Translations under genes and position numbers: made by a program | Source: SVEL01 sp045125245 | GTDB lineage: Bacteria; Bacillota; Clostridia; Lachnospirales; Lachnospiraceae | Assembly: GCA_045125245.1 (NCBI GenBank) | Contig: JBGVNF010000136.1 | Location: forward strand, 21,694 to 85,693 | Length of the DNA stretch: 64,000 nt | Direction: 5' to 3' | Notes under the pieces: model-generated | Told to the model about the DNA's origin: nothing | What the model saw: only the letters and a program-made list of their open reading frames with translations | Database searches by the model: none | Shown here: positions 25,323 to 35,218 of the stretch, piece after piece | How the letters are laid out: each line of letters starts with the position of its first letter | Position numbering within the stretch: position 1 is the stretch's first letter

Positions 25323-28300
25323 ATGGGAGAATTGAGAAGATATTTAAAAAGTAATAATGTATTAATGAGATGCGTCAGCTTGATTTTATCAATGGCGCTA
25401 TTTGCGTCTGCCTTGATATATTTAGGTGGTGAAAATGTAGAGACAGTAGCAGCCAGCGAAGGAACAACTAAGCCATATATGGAATATATAGTAAGACGTC
25501 TTATCGATGGTGTACAGGAGCAATTTAATGTTCTTGAAATTGTAGCTTATAAGGGACAGGGTGAATTTCGTTATTATGCCAGTGATGATGAGGTAGAGGA
25601 AGGCTTAGAAGCTAATCAGGAATATTTGGCAGGATTGTATAGTAGTTTAGGATATACGAAGGATGCAGAAGGAAAATGGAATGTACAGGATACATGGGAT
25701 GATATAGATATTTTAAACAATCCATTTTATAATTTTAAGTATAAGATTAAATTTGATTCAAGAACTAATAGGTTTGATGTGAAGGGACCAGATGTTCTTG
25801 CAAAATATGTGCTTCCACAGTATGAGGATTTGATTGCAGAGAAATTAAACGTAAACACAGTAGAAGCAAATGATTTGACAACTGCCGACATAGTTAATGC
25901 GGATTTAATCATTATAAATACAGGTACTCATGATAACAATACTATAAAAGCATATAGAAAATTTTCAGGAGATACTGAGGATTTAGTGTTTACAAAAGGG
26001 GGTACGAAGATCCCAGATGAGGGTCTAATAACATATAACTCCTATGAAAAGGTGGATTCTACATATGTACCACCGATTGATCCAGATGATCCAATCGGCA
26101 CAAAGGGTAATATATATATAAAGAATACAGCTAATTGGAGTAGTGTATATGCATATTATTATAGTGAAGATGGAACAGAGCTTGGAGCTGCATATCCAGG
26201 TAATAAGATGACTGCTGTAGAGGGCGGAAAGAATATTTACTGTTTGGAGATTCCATCAGAAACTGTATATATTATGTTTAATAATGGTAGTGCTATTGCA
26301 CCACAGTCTTTCCAGACAAAGTTTGCTGGATTTGAGAAAATTTATTATGGCGGTGAGTGGTTAGATTATCCACTTCCAGAAGAAGAATCAACAGAGGAAG
26401 AATCATCTACAGAGGCTAGCTCAGGTTCAGAAGAAGCTACTACAGTAGGTGAATCAGGATCGGAAGAAACTAGTACAGAAGAAATTAGCACAGAAGAAAC
26501 TAGTACAGAAGAAACTACTACAGCAGGTTCGGGCGAAGGTGGCACAGGTGAAGGTGGCACAGGCGAAGGTGGCACAGGTGGTGAGACACCTGACGATGGA
26601 TATGCATATATTTCTAGAGATATGTCTTGGAATATGTGTGTGAAGTTGCTTGATTATGTGATGGGTGGCAAAGTTCTAGATGTACCAGGTGGAGACCCTG
26701 TGTTTGTAAAGACACCTGTAGTTATTGATAATGCGGGTATTACAGGATTATCAGAAGACACAAATATGTATAAGATGCTTCTTGCATACAGAATGTGTAG
26801 TGTAAATGGCGCAAATCAGCCAATTAGATGGGAAGTTCTAAAAGAGAATATCAGTATAACGGATGCAAGTGGTAAGTATTATAATAACGCAAGTGGAATC
26901 CCGACACCTGCAATAGATTTAACAGGAGCCGGTTATACTGCAGATGCAGTAACATCATGGAAAGTTGGTTCAGATAATACGATTAAGAAATTGTTTGATA
27001 GAGTATGCCCAAGTGGAGTGACTGCTGAGGGTGAAACATTACCAGCATATAACGAAAACGATCCATTTATGTCGGATTATCTTACAGATGATTATTGGGT
27101 ATATTCTGGTAATAAGTGGAACATACCAGCTACTTCAGATGGTAACATAGTTGCAAGCGGAAGTTATTTTACGTCTAGAATAGGTGATAGAGCTAATCCT
27201 AAATCTAAAGATGTATTAAGATATCTTCTTGGTGCTAAGACAGTACAGACTTATAGCTTTAAAGATAAGATAAGAGTTCTTGAAATACAGCCATGTAATT
27301 GTTTTGAATATGATACATTGGAAGAGATAAAAGAGCTTGGTAGAAAGCTTCTCAGATATAACTATGAAAATTGGGAGAGTAAGAGTGGTACTATTGCCCC
27401 TGATGATATTACGGATTATAGAAATTATATTACTATAGATCATGTTACTCCAAATGCATTAAATAGTATGACTGTTGATATAGCATCTGAGTATGACTTG
27501 GTTATTATAGGTGATAATATCGGTTCTTCAACAGATGTTAATAGACTTACACAAGATGCTAATGGAACCATATATAATGATAGAAACCTTAATGGATATG
27601 TTTATTTAGCCTTTGGTGATTTACTTAAGGTATCAACATATGCAATGGGATATCTTCCAGATGAGTATATAGAATTAAAAACAACAGATACCGTACCTTC
27701 TGGTGTGAAAAAAGTTGAATCAACATACAAGCATGTGTGGACACCTTATCTGTATAAAGAATTAGGAAAGTCTACAGGTAGTAAGAATTATGTAGTGAAG
27801 GATTTGAGAGATTATTACATTACCAAGGAAAGTGTAAAGGAAGATAGTACAGATTCAGATGCTATCGACAATGCAAGCTTTTATCTTGACCATTATCTTG
27901 GTAATACTAGAGTAAGTGATAATGATATTACAGATATCACAAAAGAGAAGCTTCAAGAATTTGTAAATACAGGAAACCCAATAGTAGTAGCAGATAGCGT
28001 ATATTATGCAGATTCTAAAAAGTTATATCCTACTTCTGATATGTATGATTTAGCAAAGAATACATTAGGTGCAACAGATGCTAGTGGTAGAAGAACAAAT
28101 CGCAATGTTCAAAGAAAAGAAACAATAGGTACATGTGTGGCATATCTTGGTACAAAGGCACCTAGAATCGACTTTGTAGAGGGAACAGTTAACTATGTTG
28201 AGCGTACAGTAAAGGCGGATGGTACAAATCAATATACAGCAAAGACAGCTACATTACCTATGAAGCCTGTTGAACCAAAGTATTTAGATGGAATCATAAG

Positions 28301-30368
28301 TACATTTAATGATAGAGGTTTACGTTATAAGTTTAATATCACAGGTCAGGTAGGAAAGAAGTACTTAGTAAAATTAATAATAGATAAGAATAACGATGGT
28401 GTATATAATGATGTTGATCATGGTATAGCAGATGATAGAAATGAGATATACTATTCGGCAGAGTTAAAACTAAATCAAAGAACAGTTACATATGAAATTA
28501 ATTCTACATTAGCAGATAACTTTATCGGTATGCTTGCATGGAAGCTTGAAATAGTAGAGTTGGATGATGCAGGTCAGGAAACTGATTGGAGAGTATCTGA
28601 AAAAGGATATTCAGCTATACGAAATACGGGTAATCAGCCGCTTAAGGTATTGCAGATTGCACCACATACTGTAGGTGGAGGTTCGAATAATCTTGAATTA
28701 AATAATACTACTTTCACAGACTTAATGGATAAGGTAGAGGGTGTAGTTGGTTATGATATGTCTGTAGATGTAATTAGGGTTAACGATTTTGTAGATAAAT
28801 ATAATCCAAACTGGACTGACCCATCTGATTCAACTAAGAAAGGTGTTTCGTATACTAAAGGTCAATTGGGTACAGCTAATGATAAGTTAAATGGATATGC
28901 TATGGTTGTAATTGGATTTGCCGATTCATACGGTAGTAAAGATATTAATAATGACTATGGTGCGTTAGATAATCTTCTTGATTATATGGATGCAGGAAAA
29001 GCCGTATTGTTTACACATGATACAGTAAGCTGGCGTTCTACACCTAACTATAAGTCTGGTTATAGAGATAGTAGTGATGTTTTTCAATATATATCTTCAG
29101 GTAGTATTTATGATACATTGCCTAGCGGTGATAAACCTTATGGTGATGGATATGAACAGACTCATTATGGAGACACTTGCTTTAACTTAACTATTAATTT
29201 CAGAGACAGAGTTGGAATGGATAGGTATGGTGTAACTATTTTACCTTCGATTTATGATACAGATAAAACAAAAGATGCTGATGTATATAGATATGATAAA
29301 GAGATTCCAAAATACGGTATAGGATGTCGTATTCCTAGTTATATGGCAAATGATACTAATTCTGAGAAGATAACAGATGCATCTGGAAACGTATTATATT
29401 ATGTAGCTAAAGAAGAGATAGAAGTAAGAGAGCTTCAAGGCTTTAATAACTGGAATTGCTATAGAATGAATTTCTGCTATAGAGCTAGATCTTCTTATGA
29501 AATCGAAGAAAAAGGATATCAGTCGTTAAGACCGTATGCAGATGGAACTTACTATAATGGCGGAAATGGATATAAGTCTGTTTTGTATACAACAGATAAG
29601 ATTGTACAGCTTAATGAAGGACCTATAACAAAGTATCCATATGATGTAGGTACGACAGTTGATATTGCCACAACTCATGGACAGTATTTTGAGTTAGATA
29701 TGGAAGATGAGGACATCGTAGTATGGTATTCTCTTGATGGTAGTTCAGGAAATCCTTCTAAATACTATAATAGGACATACAAGGATGGAGGCAATAACTT
29801 CTATATCTATTCAAAAAATAATATTACATATTCAGGTGCCGGTCACCGTACTATCGATAAGGATGGTGAACTTAAGCTTTTCGTAAATACTATCATTAAA
29901 GCTATCGCTGGTGGTAACAGTGCGCCAGTAGTAGGTGTTACTAATGGAGGAACTGTAGCGTCAGGTGGATGTGTAGTATATGTTAATTCAGCAGATACTG
30001 CAAGCGAGTATGAGATTGACTTTATAGCAGAGGATAGAGATTTACTTTCTCTTGAAACTGTTAGTGGTAATATGGATTTAGTTGGTGAATTCACAGAAGC
30101 TAAGATCATTTGGAAGAAGAGTGCATCAGAAGAAAAGGTAATTAAAGAGTTTAAGCCTTCTTCTGGAAATGCCCTTAAAAATGGTATTCTTAATCAGTTT
30201 AAGCTTGGTAGCAGTAATTTGACAGAAGACGAACTAGATGCAATAGAACGTGCGGTAGAGACAAGTAGAGTAGGTGCAGATTTTGAAATTATAGTTTCAG
30301 ATTCTACTGGTATGACAGCATCTGTAGCAGTACAGCTTCAGGTTCGAGACCTATTCGAAATGGACTAA
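25323..30368 (+). CDS. Giant secreted pilus-operon protein with CBM26-like starch-binding module; candidate pilus-tip adhesin
   Basis: 1681 residues, last gene of the pilus operon, starting nine bases after the minor pilin. An N-terminal signal sequence (hydrophobic about 18-36, then VETVAASEG) sends it out. There is no C-terminal sortase motif or membrane anchor, so it must be held by another partner. Residues about 261-350 resemble the CBM26 starch-binding module: IYIKNTANWSSVYAYYY, AYPGNKMTAV, YIMFNNGSA, IYYGGEWLDY with aromatic residues at the expected places. A linker of TEE/STEE repeats and GTGEG repeats (encoded 26386-26583) follows. The rest (about 420-1681) looks like the large DUF5057-type proteins of Lachnospiraceae; it contains several alpha/beta stretches ending in hydrophobic strand-Asp patterns (ADLIIINTGTHDN, YDLVIIGDNIG, YAMVVIGFADSYG). 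Function as a PilY1-like tip adhesin for starch is inferred. Confidence 0.7.
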   Translation: MGELRRYLKSNNVLMRCVSLILSMALFASALIYLGGENVETVAASEGTTKPYMEYIVRRLIDGVQEQFNVLEIVAYKGQGEFRYYASDDEVEEGLEANQEYLAGLYSSLGYTKDAEGKWNVQDTWDDIDILNNPFYNFKYKIKFDSRTNRFDVKGPDVLAKYVLPQYEDLIAEKLNVNTVEANDLTTADIVNADLIIINTGTHDNNTIKAYRKFSGDTEDLVFTKGGTKIPDEGLITYNSYEKVDSTYVPPIDPDDPIGTKGNIYIKNTANWSSVYAYYYSEDGTELGAAYPGNKMTAVEGGKNIYCLEIPSETVYIMFNNGSAIAPQSFQTKFAGFEKIYYGGEWLDYPLPEEESTEEESSTEASSGSEEATTVGESGSEETSTEEISTEETSTEETTTAGSGEGGTGEGGTGEGGTGGETPDDGYAYISRDMSWNMCVKLLDYVMGGKVLDVPGGDPVFVKTPVVIDNAGITGLSEDTNMYKMLLAYRMCSVNGANQPIRWEVLKENISITDASGKYYNNASGIPTPAIDLTGAGYTADAVTSWKVGSDNTIKKLFDRVCPSGVTAEGETLPAYNENDPFMSDYLTDDYWVYSGNKWNIPATSDGNIVASGSYFTSRIGDRANPKSKDVLRYLLGAKTVQTYSFKDKIRVLEIQPCNCFEYDTLEEIKELGRKLLRYNYENWESKSGTIAPDDITDYRNYITIDHVTPNALNSMTVDIASEYDLVIIGDNIGSSTDVNRLTQDANGTIYNDRNLNGYVYLAFGDLLKVSTYAMGYLPDEYIELKTTDTVPSGVKKVESTYKHVWTPYLYKELGKSTGSKNYVVKDLRDYYITKESVKEDSTDSDAIDNASFYLDHYLGNTRVSDNDITDITKEKLQEFVNTGNPIVVADSVYYADSKKLYPTSDMYDLAKNTLGATDASGRRTNRNVQRKETIGTCVAYLGTKAPRIDFVEGTVNYVERTVKADGTNQYTAKTATLPMKPVEPKYLDGIISTFNDRGLRYKFNITGQVGKKYLVKLIIDKNNDGVYNDVDHGIADDRNEIYYSAELKLNQRTVTYEINSTLADNFIGMLAWKLEIVELDDAGQETDWRVSEKGYSAIRNTGNQPLKVLQIAPHTVGGGSNNLELNNTTFTDLMDKVEGVVGYDMSVDVIRVNDFVDKYNPNWTDPSDSTKKGVSYTKGQLGTANDKLNGYAMVVIGFADSYGSKDINNDYGALDNLLDYMDAGKAVLFTHDTVSWRSTPNYKSGYRDSSDVFQYISSGSIYDTLPSGDKPYGDGYEQTHYGDTCFNLTINFRDRVGMDRYGVTILPSIYDTDKTKDADVYRYDKEIPKYGIGCRIPSYMANDTNSEKITDASGNVLYYVAKEEIEVRELQGFNNWNCYRMNFCYRARSSYEIEEKGYQSLRPYADGTYYNGGNGYKSVLYTTDKIVQLNEGPITKYPYDVGTTVDIATTHGQYFELDMEDEDIVVWYSLDGSSGNPSKYYNRTYKDGGNNFYIYSKNNITYSGAGHRTIDKDGELKLFVNTIIKAIAGGNSAPVVGVTNGGTVASGGCVVYVNSADTASEYEIDFIAEDRDLLSLETVSGNMDLVGEFTEAKIIWKKSASEEKVIKEFKPSSGNALKNGILNQFKLGSSNLTEDELDAIERAVETSRVGADFEIIVSDSTGMTASVAVQLQVRDLFEMD
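26386..26583 (+). repeat. Low-complexity repeats encoding STEE and GTGEG linkers
   Basis: Two adjacent degenerate repeat tracts: ACTAGTACAGAAGAA-type units (26386-26525) and GGTGGCACAGGCGAA-type units (26530-26583). They separate the CBM26-like module from the large C-terminal region. Confidence 0.8.
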
Positions 30369-30398
30369 ACCATTAATACATTAATTTTTAATAAATAC

Positions 30399-30425
30399 GG
30401 GCGGATATATATCCGCCCTATTTAT
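30399..30425 (+). terminator. Terminator at the end of the pilus operon
   Basis: Stem GGGCGGAT (30399-30406) with ATCCGCCC (30411-30418), loop ATAT, followed by TATTTAT. The T-tract is short but the stem is very stable and the site is right after the last gene. Confidence 0.75.
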
Positions 30426-30473
30426 GTATAATTATAATTATTTTATAATTTTTAACTTTTTTGGAGGGATTAA

Positions 30474-31277
30474 ATGTCTTACTTAACAGAAGAGATGAAA
30501 AACAAAAGAGATAGAAAGCGTAAATCATCGGTGCTTATTATAGACAGCGATTTTGGAAATATGGGCTTATATAAGTCTATATTATCTATGGAATATGATT
30601 TAGAGATTGCATTTGAATTGGAAGGCGCTATAAAGAAGCTTGAGGATAATGAGTATGATGTGATAATCCTTGATGATGCCTTTGAGAATGAAAAATTACT
30701 GGATTTTATTAAGAGTGTAAAAAAGAATAAGAGAGAACAGTTAATATGTATTTTGGCAGAAAAAACTGATAACGACTTAGTTATTAGATGTATGTGTAAC
30801 GGTGTTAACAGAGTTATAGAAAAGCCTTTTACTAGAGATAGCTTGTCTAATGGTATTTATGAAGAACTAAAAGCGGTGAGAGATGAATATATAAAGAAGC
30901 ATATACTTATCGTGGATGAGGATTTGACAAATCTTAAAAAAATGAAAGAGATACTTATGGATAGCTATGATGTAACTATCATGAATTGCACAGAGTCAGG
31001 GCTTAAGTTTATAAGAGAGTATCATCCAAATCTTGTTATAGCAGATGCTGCGACAGCAGAAAAATCAGGCATTATGGCATCAGAAGATTTGGAAAAGAAG
31101 AAAGAAAGCATAGGTTTATCATTACTGTTTATGACTTCTGAACCTAGTGGAGAAAGTATATTAAAATGTGCAAAGTATAAACCGGATGGACTTTTGGTTA
31201 AGCCTATTGATATGGACAATTTACTTGGATGTATAGAGCGTATATTTTTGGTAGATGCGTATGGCGTAAGAAAATAG
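30474..31277 (+). CDS. Tandem receiver-domain (REC-REC) protein
   Basis: 267 residues made of two response-regulator receiver domains and no output domain. REC1 (about 15-130): start SVLIIDSDFGN, phospho-acceptor region VIILDDAF (Asp67/68), lysine in IEKPF. REC2 (about 140-262): ILIVDEDLTNLK, acceptor Asp192 in LVIADAATAEK, lysine in VKPID. REC2 departs from consensus around the acceptor site. TGGAGG precedes ATG 30474. The hybrid kinase gene starts 15 bases downstream, so this is probably its partner, acting by phospho-dependent protein binding. Placed right after the pilus operon, pilus or motility control is a reasonable guess but not shown. Confidence 0.8.
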   Translation: MSYLTEEMKNKRDRKRKSSVLIIDSDFGNMGLYKSILSMEYDLEIAFELEGAIKKLEDNEYDVIILDDAFENEKLLDFIKSVKKNKREQLICILAEKTDNDLVIRCMCNGVNRVIEKPFTRDSLSNGIYEELKAVRDEYIKKHILIVDEDLTNLKKMKEILMDSYDVTIMNCTESGLKFIREYHPNLVIADAATAEKSGIMASEDLEKKKESIGLSLLFMTSEPSGESILKCAKYKPDGLLVKPIDMDNLLGCIERIFLVDAYGVRK

Positions 31278-31292
31278 AAAGGAGGAATACTG

Positions 31293-34187
31293 ATGAGTTT
31301 ATATGAATGTTTTTGCTTGATAAGTACCTTAGGTATTCTTTCTGGAATTTTTATTTTGTACTTTGTGGTAAGGTACAAGCCTTCGCAAAACCAGAAAAAT
31401 ATATCACTTATATGTTGCGCGGCGTTAGTTATAAATTTTGGTAATTATTTTAGCTTGTTTTCAGATGATTACTACGGATTACTTCATGCTAGTCAGCTGC
31501 AGGACGTGGGACATATATTTCTTCTTACAGCGTTTATACTTTTTATGGCTGGATATTGCGAGATAGTTATTACATATTATCTTAGAACGGGATTGTATCT
31601 TCTTAATTTTGCCAGTGTTATATTCTGCTTAACTGCTAGACTTAACACCTTATTTTACAAAAATATAGAGTATGTAAAGGATGCTACTCATCCATATCTA
31701 GAGATTGAGCCAGGTGTTGTATTTATAGTGTTTAGAATAGTAAATGCGTTATTTGTGCTGGTTTTGGCGGTCTACATTGCATATGTAGGTAAGAAAAAGA
31801 AAAAGGATTCAAGAAAGAATTCCCTTGTTATATTAAGTTGTATCGTGGCAGCTATCAGTGATTTTATATCTATGTTTGACATAGTTCCAGGATATGGCTT
31901 TGTAGCCATAGGTATAACAATTAGCCTAATTATTCTCTTTGTGGCTATCTATAAATATGGAATCTTAGATGTAATGCAGGTGGCAAAGGATAAGATTATT
32001 GAAAAGGCTTCAGAGGGTGTTATTGTCGTAGATGAGGATAAGAAATTTTTGTATGCCAATGAAAAGGCTAAGGAGATATTGCCATATTTAGCAGGTGATG
32101 ATATAGATGCTATAAATGAAAACATTAGTAGCATATTTGAAGGCGAAAAGCTTATGATTACCTCCAATCATGGTCATTATGAGGCAAAGATATCGGAGCT
32201 TCAGGAGAATGGCTATGTAAAGGGTTATATGGCGTGGCTATTTGACCTTACATTTATCAATAAATATACAGAGGAAATAGTAGCATTAAAGGAATATGCT
32301 GAGGCTGCTAATCAGTCGAAGTCTTCCTTTCTTGCTAATATGTCTCATGAAATAAGAACTCCGATGAACGCGATTTTAGGATTTAATGAGCTTATTCTTC
32401 AGAAATCGTCTGATCCAGAGATTATAGGATATGCTACGGATATTAAGATTGCTTCAGCAAATCTTCTTACGCTTATCAATGAGATTTTAGATTTGTCTAA
32501 GATTGAGATGGGTAAGATTGAGACAAATGAAAAAAATTATATTCTTAAAAACCTCATAGATGAGACGGTTATTAATATAATTCCCCAGGCTAATAAGAAA
32601 GGGCTTGAATTTATTATGGACCTTGATGATAATTTGCCTTATGAGCTATATGGAGATGTGGACCATATTAGAAATGTACTTATAAACATTTTAAATAACG
32701 CTGTTAAATATACTCAAAAGGGATTTATAAAGTTTATCGTAAGGCTTGAGAATGAAGCGGACAATGTGGCTAATATCCGATTTGCCGTGGCTGATAGCGG
32801 AATCGGAATCAAGGAAGAAGATATGCCTAAGCTTTTCAATAAATTTGAGAAGTTTGATATAAGAAAGAATAGCAATGTAGAAGGAACAGGCCTTGGCCTT
32901 ACTATCGTTAAAGGATATGTGGAGATGATGGGCGGAACCATAGAAGTGGATAGTGTCTATGAGATGGGTAGCACATTCTCAGTGCTGTTAGACCAGAAGG
33001 TAATAAGCTTTGAAAAGAAGGCAGAGGATGAAGCCAGCGATAATAAAACGTCAGCCACAAATGTAAATCGAAAGAGATTTAAAGCGCCAAATGCAAGAAT
33101 TCTTGTTACAGATGATAATGATATTAACCTAAAGGTTATTGCCAGTCTTCTTAGAGCTTACGACATAAGAGTGGAGACAGCTAGTAGTGGCAAGAAGGCT
33201 GTGGAATTATGCAAGAGTAATCCTTATGATATCATTCTCATGGATCATATGATGCCGGAAATGGACGGCGTGGAAGCTATGCAGCGTATACGTAATCTTG
33301 TAGATGATGATAATTATAGAAGTGTAATTTTAGCTGTAACTGCCAATGCCATAGCTGGTGTTAAAGAGATGCTTATAGAGGAAGGATTTGACGATTATCT
33401 TTCTAAACCAATCGATATTATTCTTCTTGAAGATATGTTGCTTAAGTATCTTCCTAAGAATTTGATTATCGCTGATGATACAGGTATGAGTCCAGAGCTC
33501 GCATCTATGCAGGAAGAGATTGCCAGAGAACAGTGTAAGAGATTTTTAAATAATGAACCGGCTATAAGTGTGGATACAGAAAAGGTTAGTGACTCTGATA
33601 ATGGCTTGAAATTAATAGATATGGAACAGGGTATTGCTTGCTGTGGCATGGACAGAGAAGCATATATGGAGGTTTTAAATATTTATTATGAAAGCGTAGA
33701 TAGTCGTATAGATGATTTCCGACGTTTCCTCGAAGCTAAGGATTATAAGAATTATATTATAGCTGTTCATGGGCTTAAATCCAGCTCAGCAAGCATCGGT
33801 GCTAAGGAGTTTTCTGAACTGGCAAAGGCTCACGAATTTGCTGGTAAGGAAGGTAGATATGACTTTATTCACGAGGGCATAGATAAGCTTATAGCAGATT
33901 ATAGAGTAGTTAAAGAAGAGGTTCATAATATATTGGCTAAGGAAGGCTTGGTACAGGATACGGATACTAAGCTTACGGTGACGAAGGAGCTAGAAGAAGA
34001 GATATTGGAAAGTATCTATCAGATGGTTAATGATTTAGATTTAGCCGGCATAAGACGTATGGTTAATTATACTAAAAATCTTGATTTATCTTCCGACACT
34101 GTGTCACGTATAGAAGAGCTTGCAAATGCTATAGATGCAGGCAATATAAAAGTGGCTAACCAATTGGCTAACCACTCTAGAACATAA
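31293..34187 (+). CDS. Hybrid sensor histidine kinase with 7TM input, REC and HPt domains
   Basis: 964 residues. The first ~215 residues hold about seven hydrophobic helices, like the 7TM histidine-kinase N-terminal domain. Then comes a PAS-like region (about 225-330), a HisKA domain with SFLANMSHEIRTPMNAILGF (phospho-His352), and an ATPase domain with N box (NILNNAVKYT), G1 (DSGIG) and G2 (GTGLGLTIVKGY). The receiver has phospho-Asp651 in DIILMDHMMPEMDG, and a C-terminal HPt domain has phospho-His826 in AVHGLKSSSASIG. A complete internal phosphorelay is thus present; the REC-REC protein upstream is the likely next partner. AAAGGAGG precedes the start. Its 3' end overlaps the opposing permease gene by 11 bases. 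The sensed signal is unknown. Confidence 0.92.
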   Translation: MSLYECFCLISTLGILSGIFILYFVVRYKPSQNQKNISLICCAALVINFGNYFSLFSDDYYGLLHASQLQDVGHIFLLTAFILFMAGYCEIVITYYLRTGLYLLNFASVIFCLTARLNTLFYKNIEYVKDATHPYLEIEPGVVFIVFRIVNALFVLVLAVYIAYVGKKKKKDSRKNSLVILSCIVAAISDFISMFDIVPGYGFVAIGITISLIILFVAIYKYGILDVMQVAKDKIIEKASEGVIVVDEDKKFLYANEKAKEILPYLAGDDIDAINENISSIFEGEKLMITSNHGHYEAKISELQENGYVKGYMAWLFDLTFINKYTEEIVALKEYAEAANQSKSSFLANMSHEIRTPMNAILGFNELILQKSSDPEIIGYATDIKIASANLLTLINEILDLSKIEMGKIETNEKNYILKNLIDETVINIIPQANKKGLEFIMDLDDNLPYELYGDVDHIRNVLINILNNAVKYTQKGFIKFIVRLENEADNVANIRFAVADSGIGIKEEDMPKLFNKFEKFDIRKNSNVEGTGLGLTIVKGYVEMMGGTIEVDSVYEMGSTFSVLLDQKVISFEKKAEDEASDNKTSATNVNRKRFKAPNARILVTDDNDINLKVIASLLRAYDIRVETASSGKKAVELCKSNPYDIILMDHMMPEMDGVEAMQRIRNLVDDDNYRSVILAVTANAIAGVKEMLIEEGFDDYLSKPIDIILLEDMLLKYLPKNLIIADDTGMSPELASMQEEIAREQCKRFLNNEPAISVDTEKVSDSDNGLKLIDMEQGIACCGMDREAYMEVLNIYYESVDSRIDDFRRFLEAKDYKNYIIAVHGLKSSSASIGAKEFSELAKAHEFAGKEGRYDFIHEGIDKLIADYRVVKEEVHNILAKEGLVQDTDTKLTVTKELEEEILESIYQMVNDLDLAGIRRMVNYTKNLDLSSDTVSRIEELANAIDAGNIKVANQLANHSRT

Positions 34188-35217
34188 AATAATATGTTGG
34201 TAAAAATAAGTTTTGTAAGTATTTCATAGGTGGGATTATATTTGCAAGATTAAAGAAAATCGGGCAACATATAATCGAGCCTAATATAAATACTGGTATA
34301 AGGCCACAATAGATATGTTCGTTTGTTACAGATGATAATGCATAAGTAACGATTATACATAGTATACCGTAGGCTAACATTGTAAATAGTTCATATAAGT
34401 AATTGTTGCATATTCCCGCAACTAAGAGACTTAAGCTTCCAGCAACCATTGCTATAATGGTTGGTATGGATATTATAAGTAGCTTGAGAAATGGTCTTTT
34501 GGTTAGCGGGATATTTGCATATGTATTACTATTTTTATCCTTAAACCAAGATAAGCCTCCGGTTAAAGCTATTATAAATACGAATATGGCCACTATTCCC
34601 CTGACAGGTGTTACAAGGTATTCAAATATATTTATGGTAGCCTTGCTTCCTGTATAATCCTCATATAAGGCATTGTAATCAAAGGAGAAGGTGGATGAAT
34701 TCGTCGAATATTTTTCATAATATTCTCTAAGCTTAATTATGTCATCCTTATCTACATTTACAAAGAAATCTTGATTTAGTACATCATCAACCAAGAGGTT
34801 GCAGGCACTTATATCCATGATAGTTCCTATCATAACAAGGTTCGATAATAAGGATACGATATTCTCCGGAGTTTCTATAAGCTCTATTATTCTTTTGTTT
34901 TCACCCTTTACCAATGAGTCATATAAATCATCCTTTAGCACATATCCACATTGCACATCGCTAGAAGTAACTGCTGATAGAAGTTTATCCTTTGTATCAT
35001 ACTTTTCAAAATGAAGAAGCCCCTCGTGTTTAAGGAGTGTTTCTTCTATGGATTTGTCTGTGGTGACAAACCCTACAGATATACTTGCTGTCACGTCCTT
35101 TGACAATATTCTCATAGTGATAGCTAATACTACCATACATAGCAATACTGCTATTAGGGATGGTCGTTTTAGCTGACGCTTTGTCAGTATACGACACCAT
35201 GTTATAGTTTTTTTCAT
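34177..35217 (-). CDS. ABC-2 type transporter permease (second permease)
   Basis: 346 residues, last gene of a minus-strand four-gene operon. One N-terminal hydrophobic helix (about 20-38), an extracytoplasmic domain (about 45-200) resembling that of YhgE/ABC-2 exporters, then about five membrane helices (210-346), the standard layout of ABC2_membrane_3-type export permeases. It starts one base after the upstream permease ends, so the two are coupled and probably form a heterodimer with the ATPase encoded at 38064-38750. Substrate unknown. Confidence 0.8.
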   Translation of the reverse strand: MKKTITWCRILTKRQLKRPSLIAVLLCMVVLAITMRILSKDVTASISVGFVTTDKSIEETLLKHEGLLHFEKYDTKDKLLSAVTSSDVQCGYVLKDDLYDSLVKGENKRIIELIETPENIVSLLSNLVMIGTIMDISACNLLVDDVLNQDFFVNVDKDDIIKLREYYEKYSTNSSTFSFDYNALYEDYTGSKATINIFEYLVTPVRGIVAIFVFIIALTGGLSWFKDKNSNTYANIPLTKRPFLKLLIISIPTIIAMVAGSLSLLVAGICNNYLYELFTMLAYGILCIIVTYALSSVTNEHIYCGLIPVFILGSIICCPIFFNLANIIPPMKYLQNLFLPTYYFMF

Positions 35218-35218
35218 A

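Noticed and set aside
22814..26583. CRISPR-like or satellite repeats
   Set aside because: The repeats are in frame, short, and encode protein linkers (TTEEP, STEE, GTGEG).
11829..30368. Type II secretion system instead of type IV pilus
   Set aside because: A true PilT, PilM-like part and monoderm context fit a pilus; no GspC/D/L/M-type genes.
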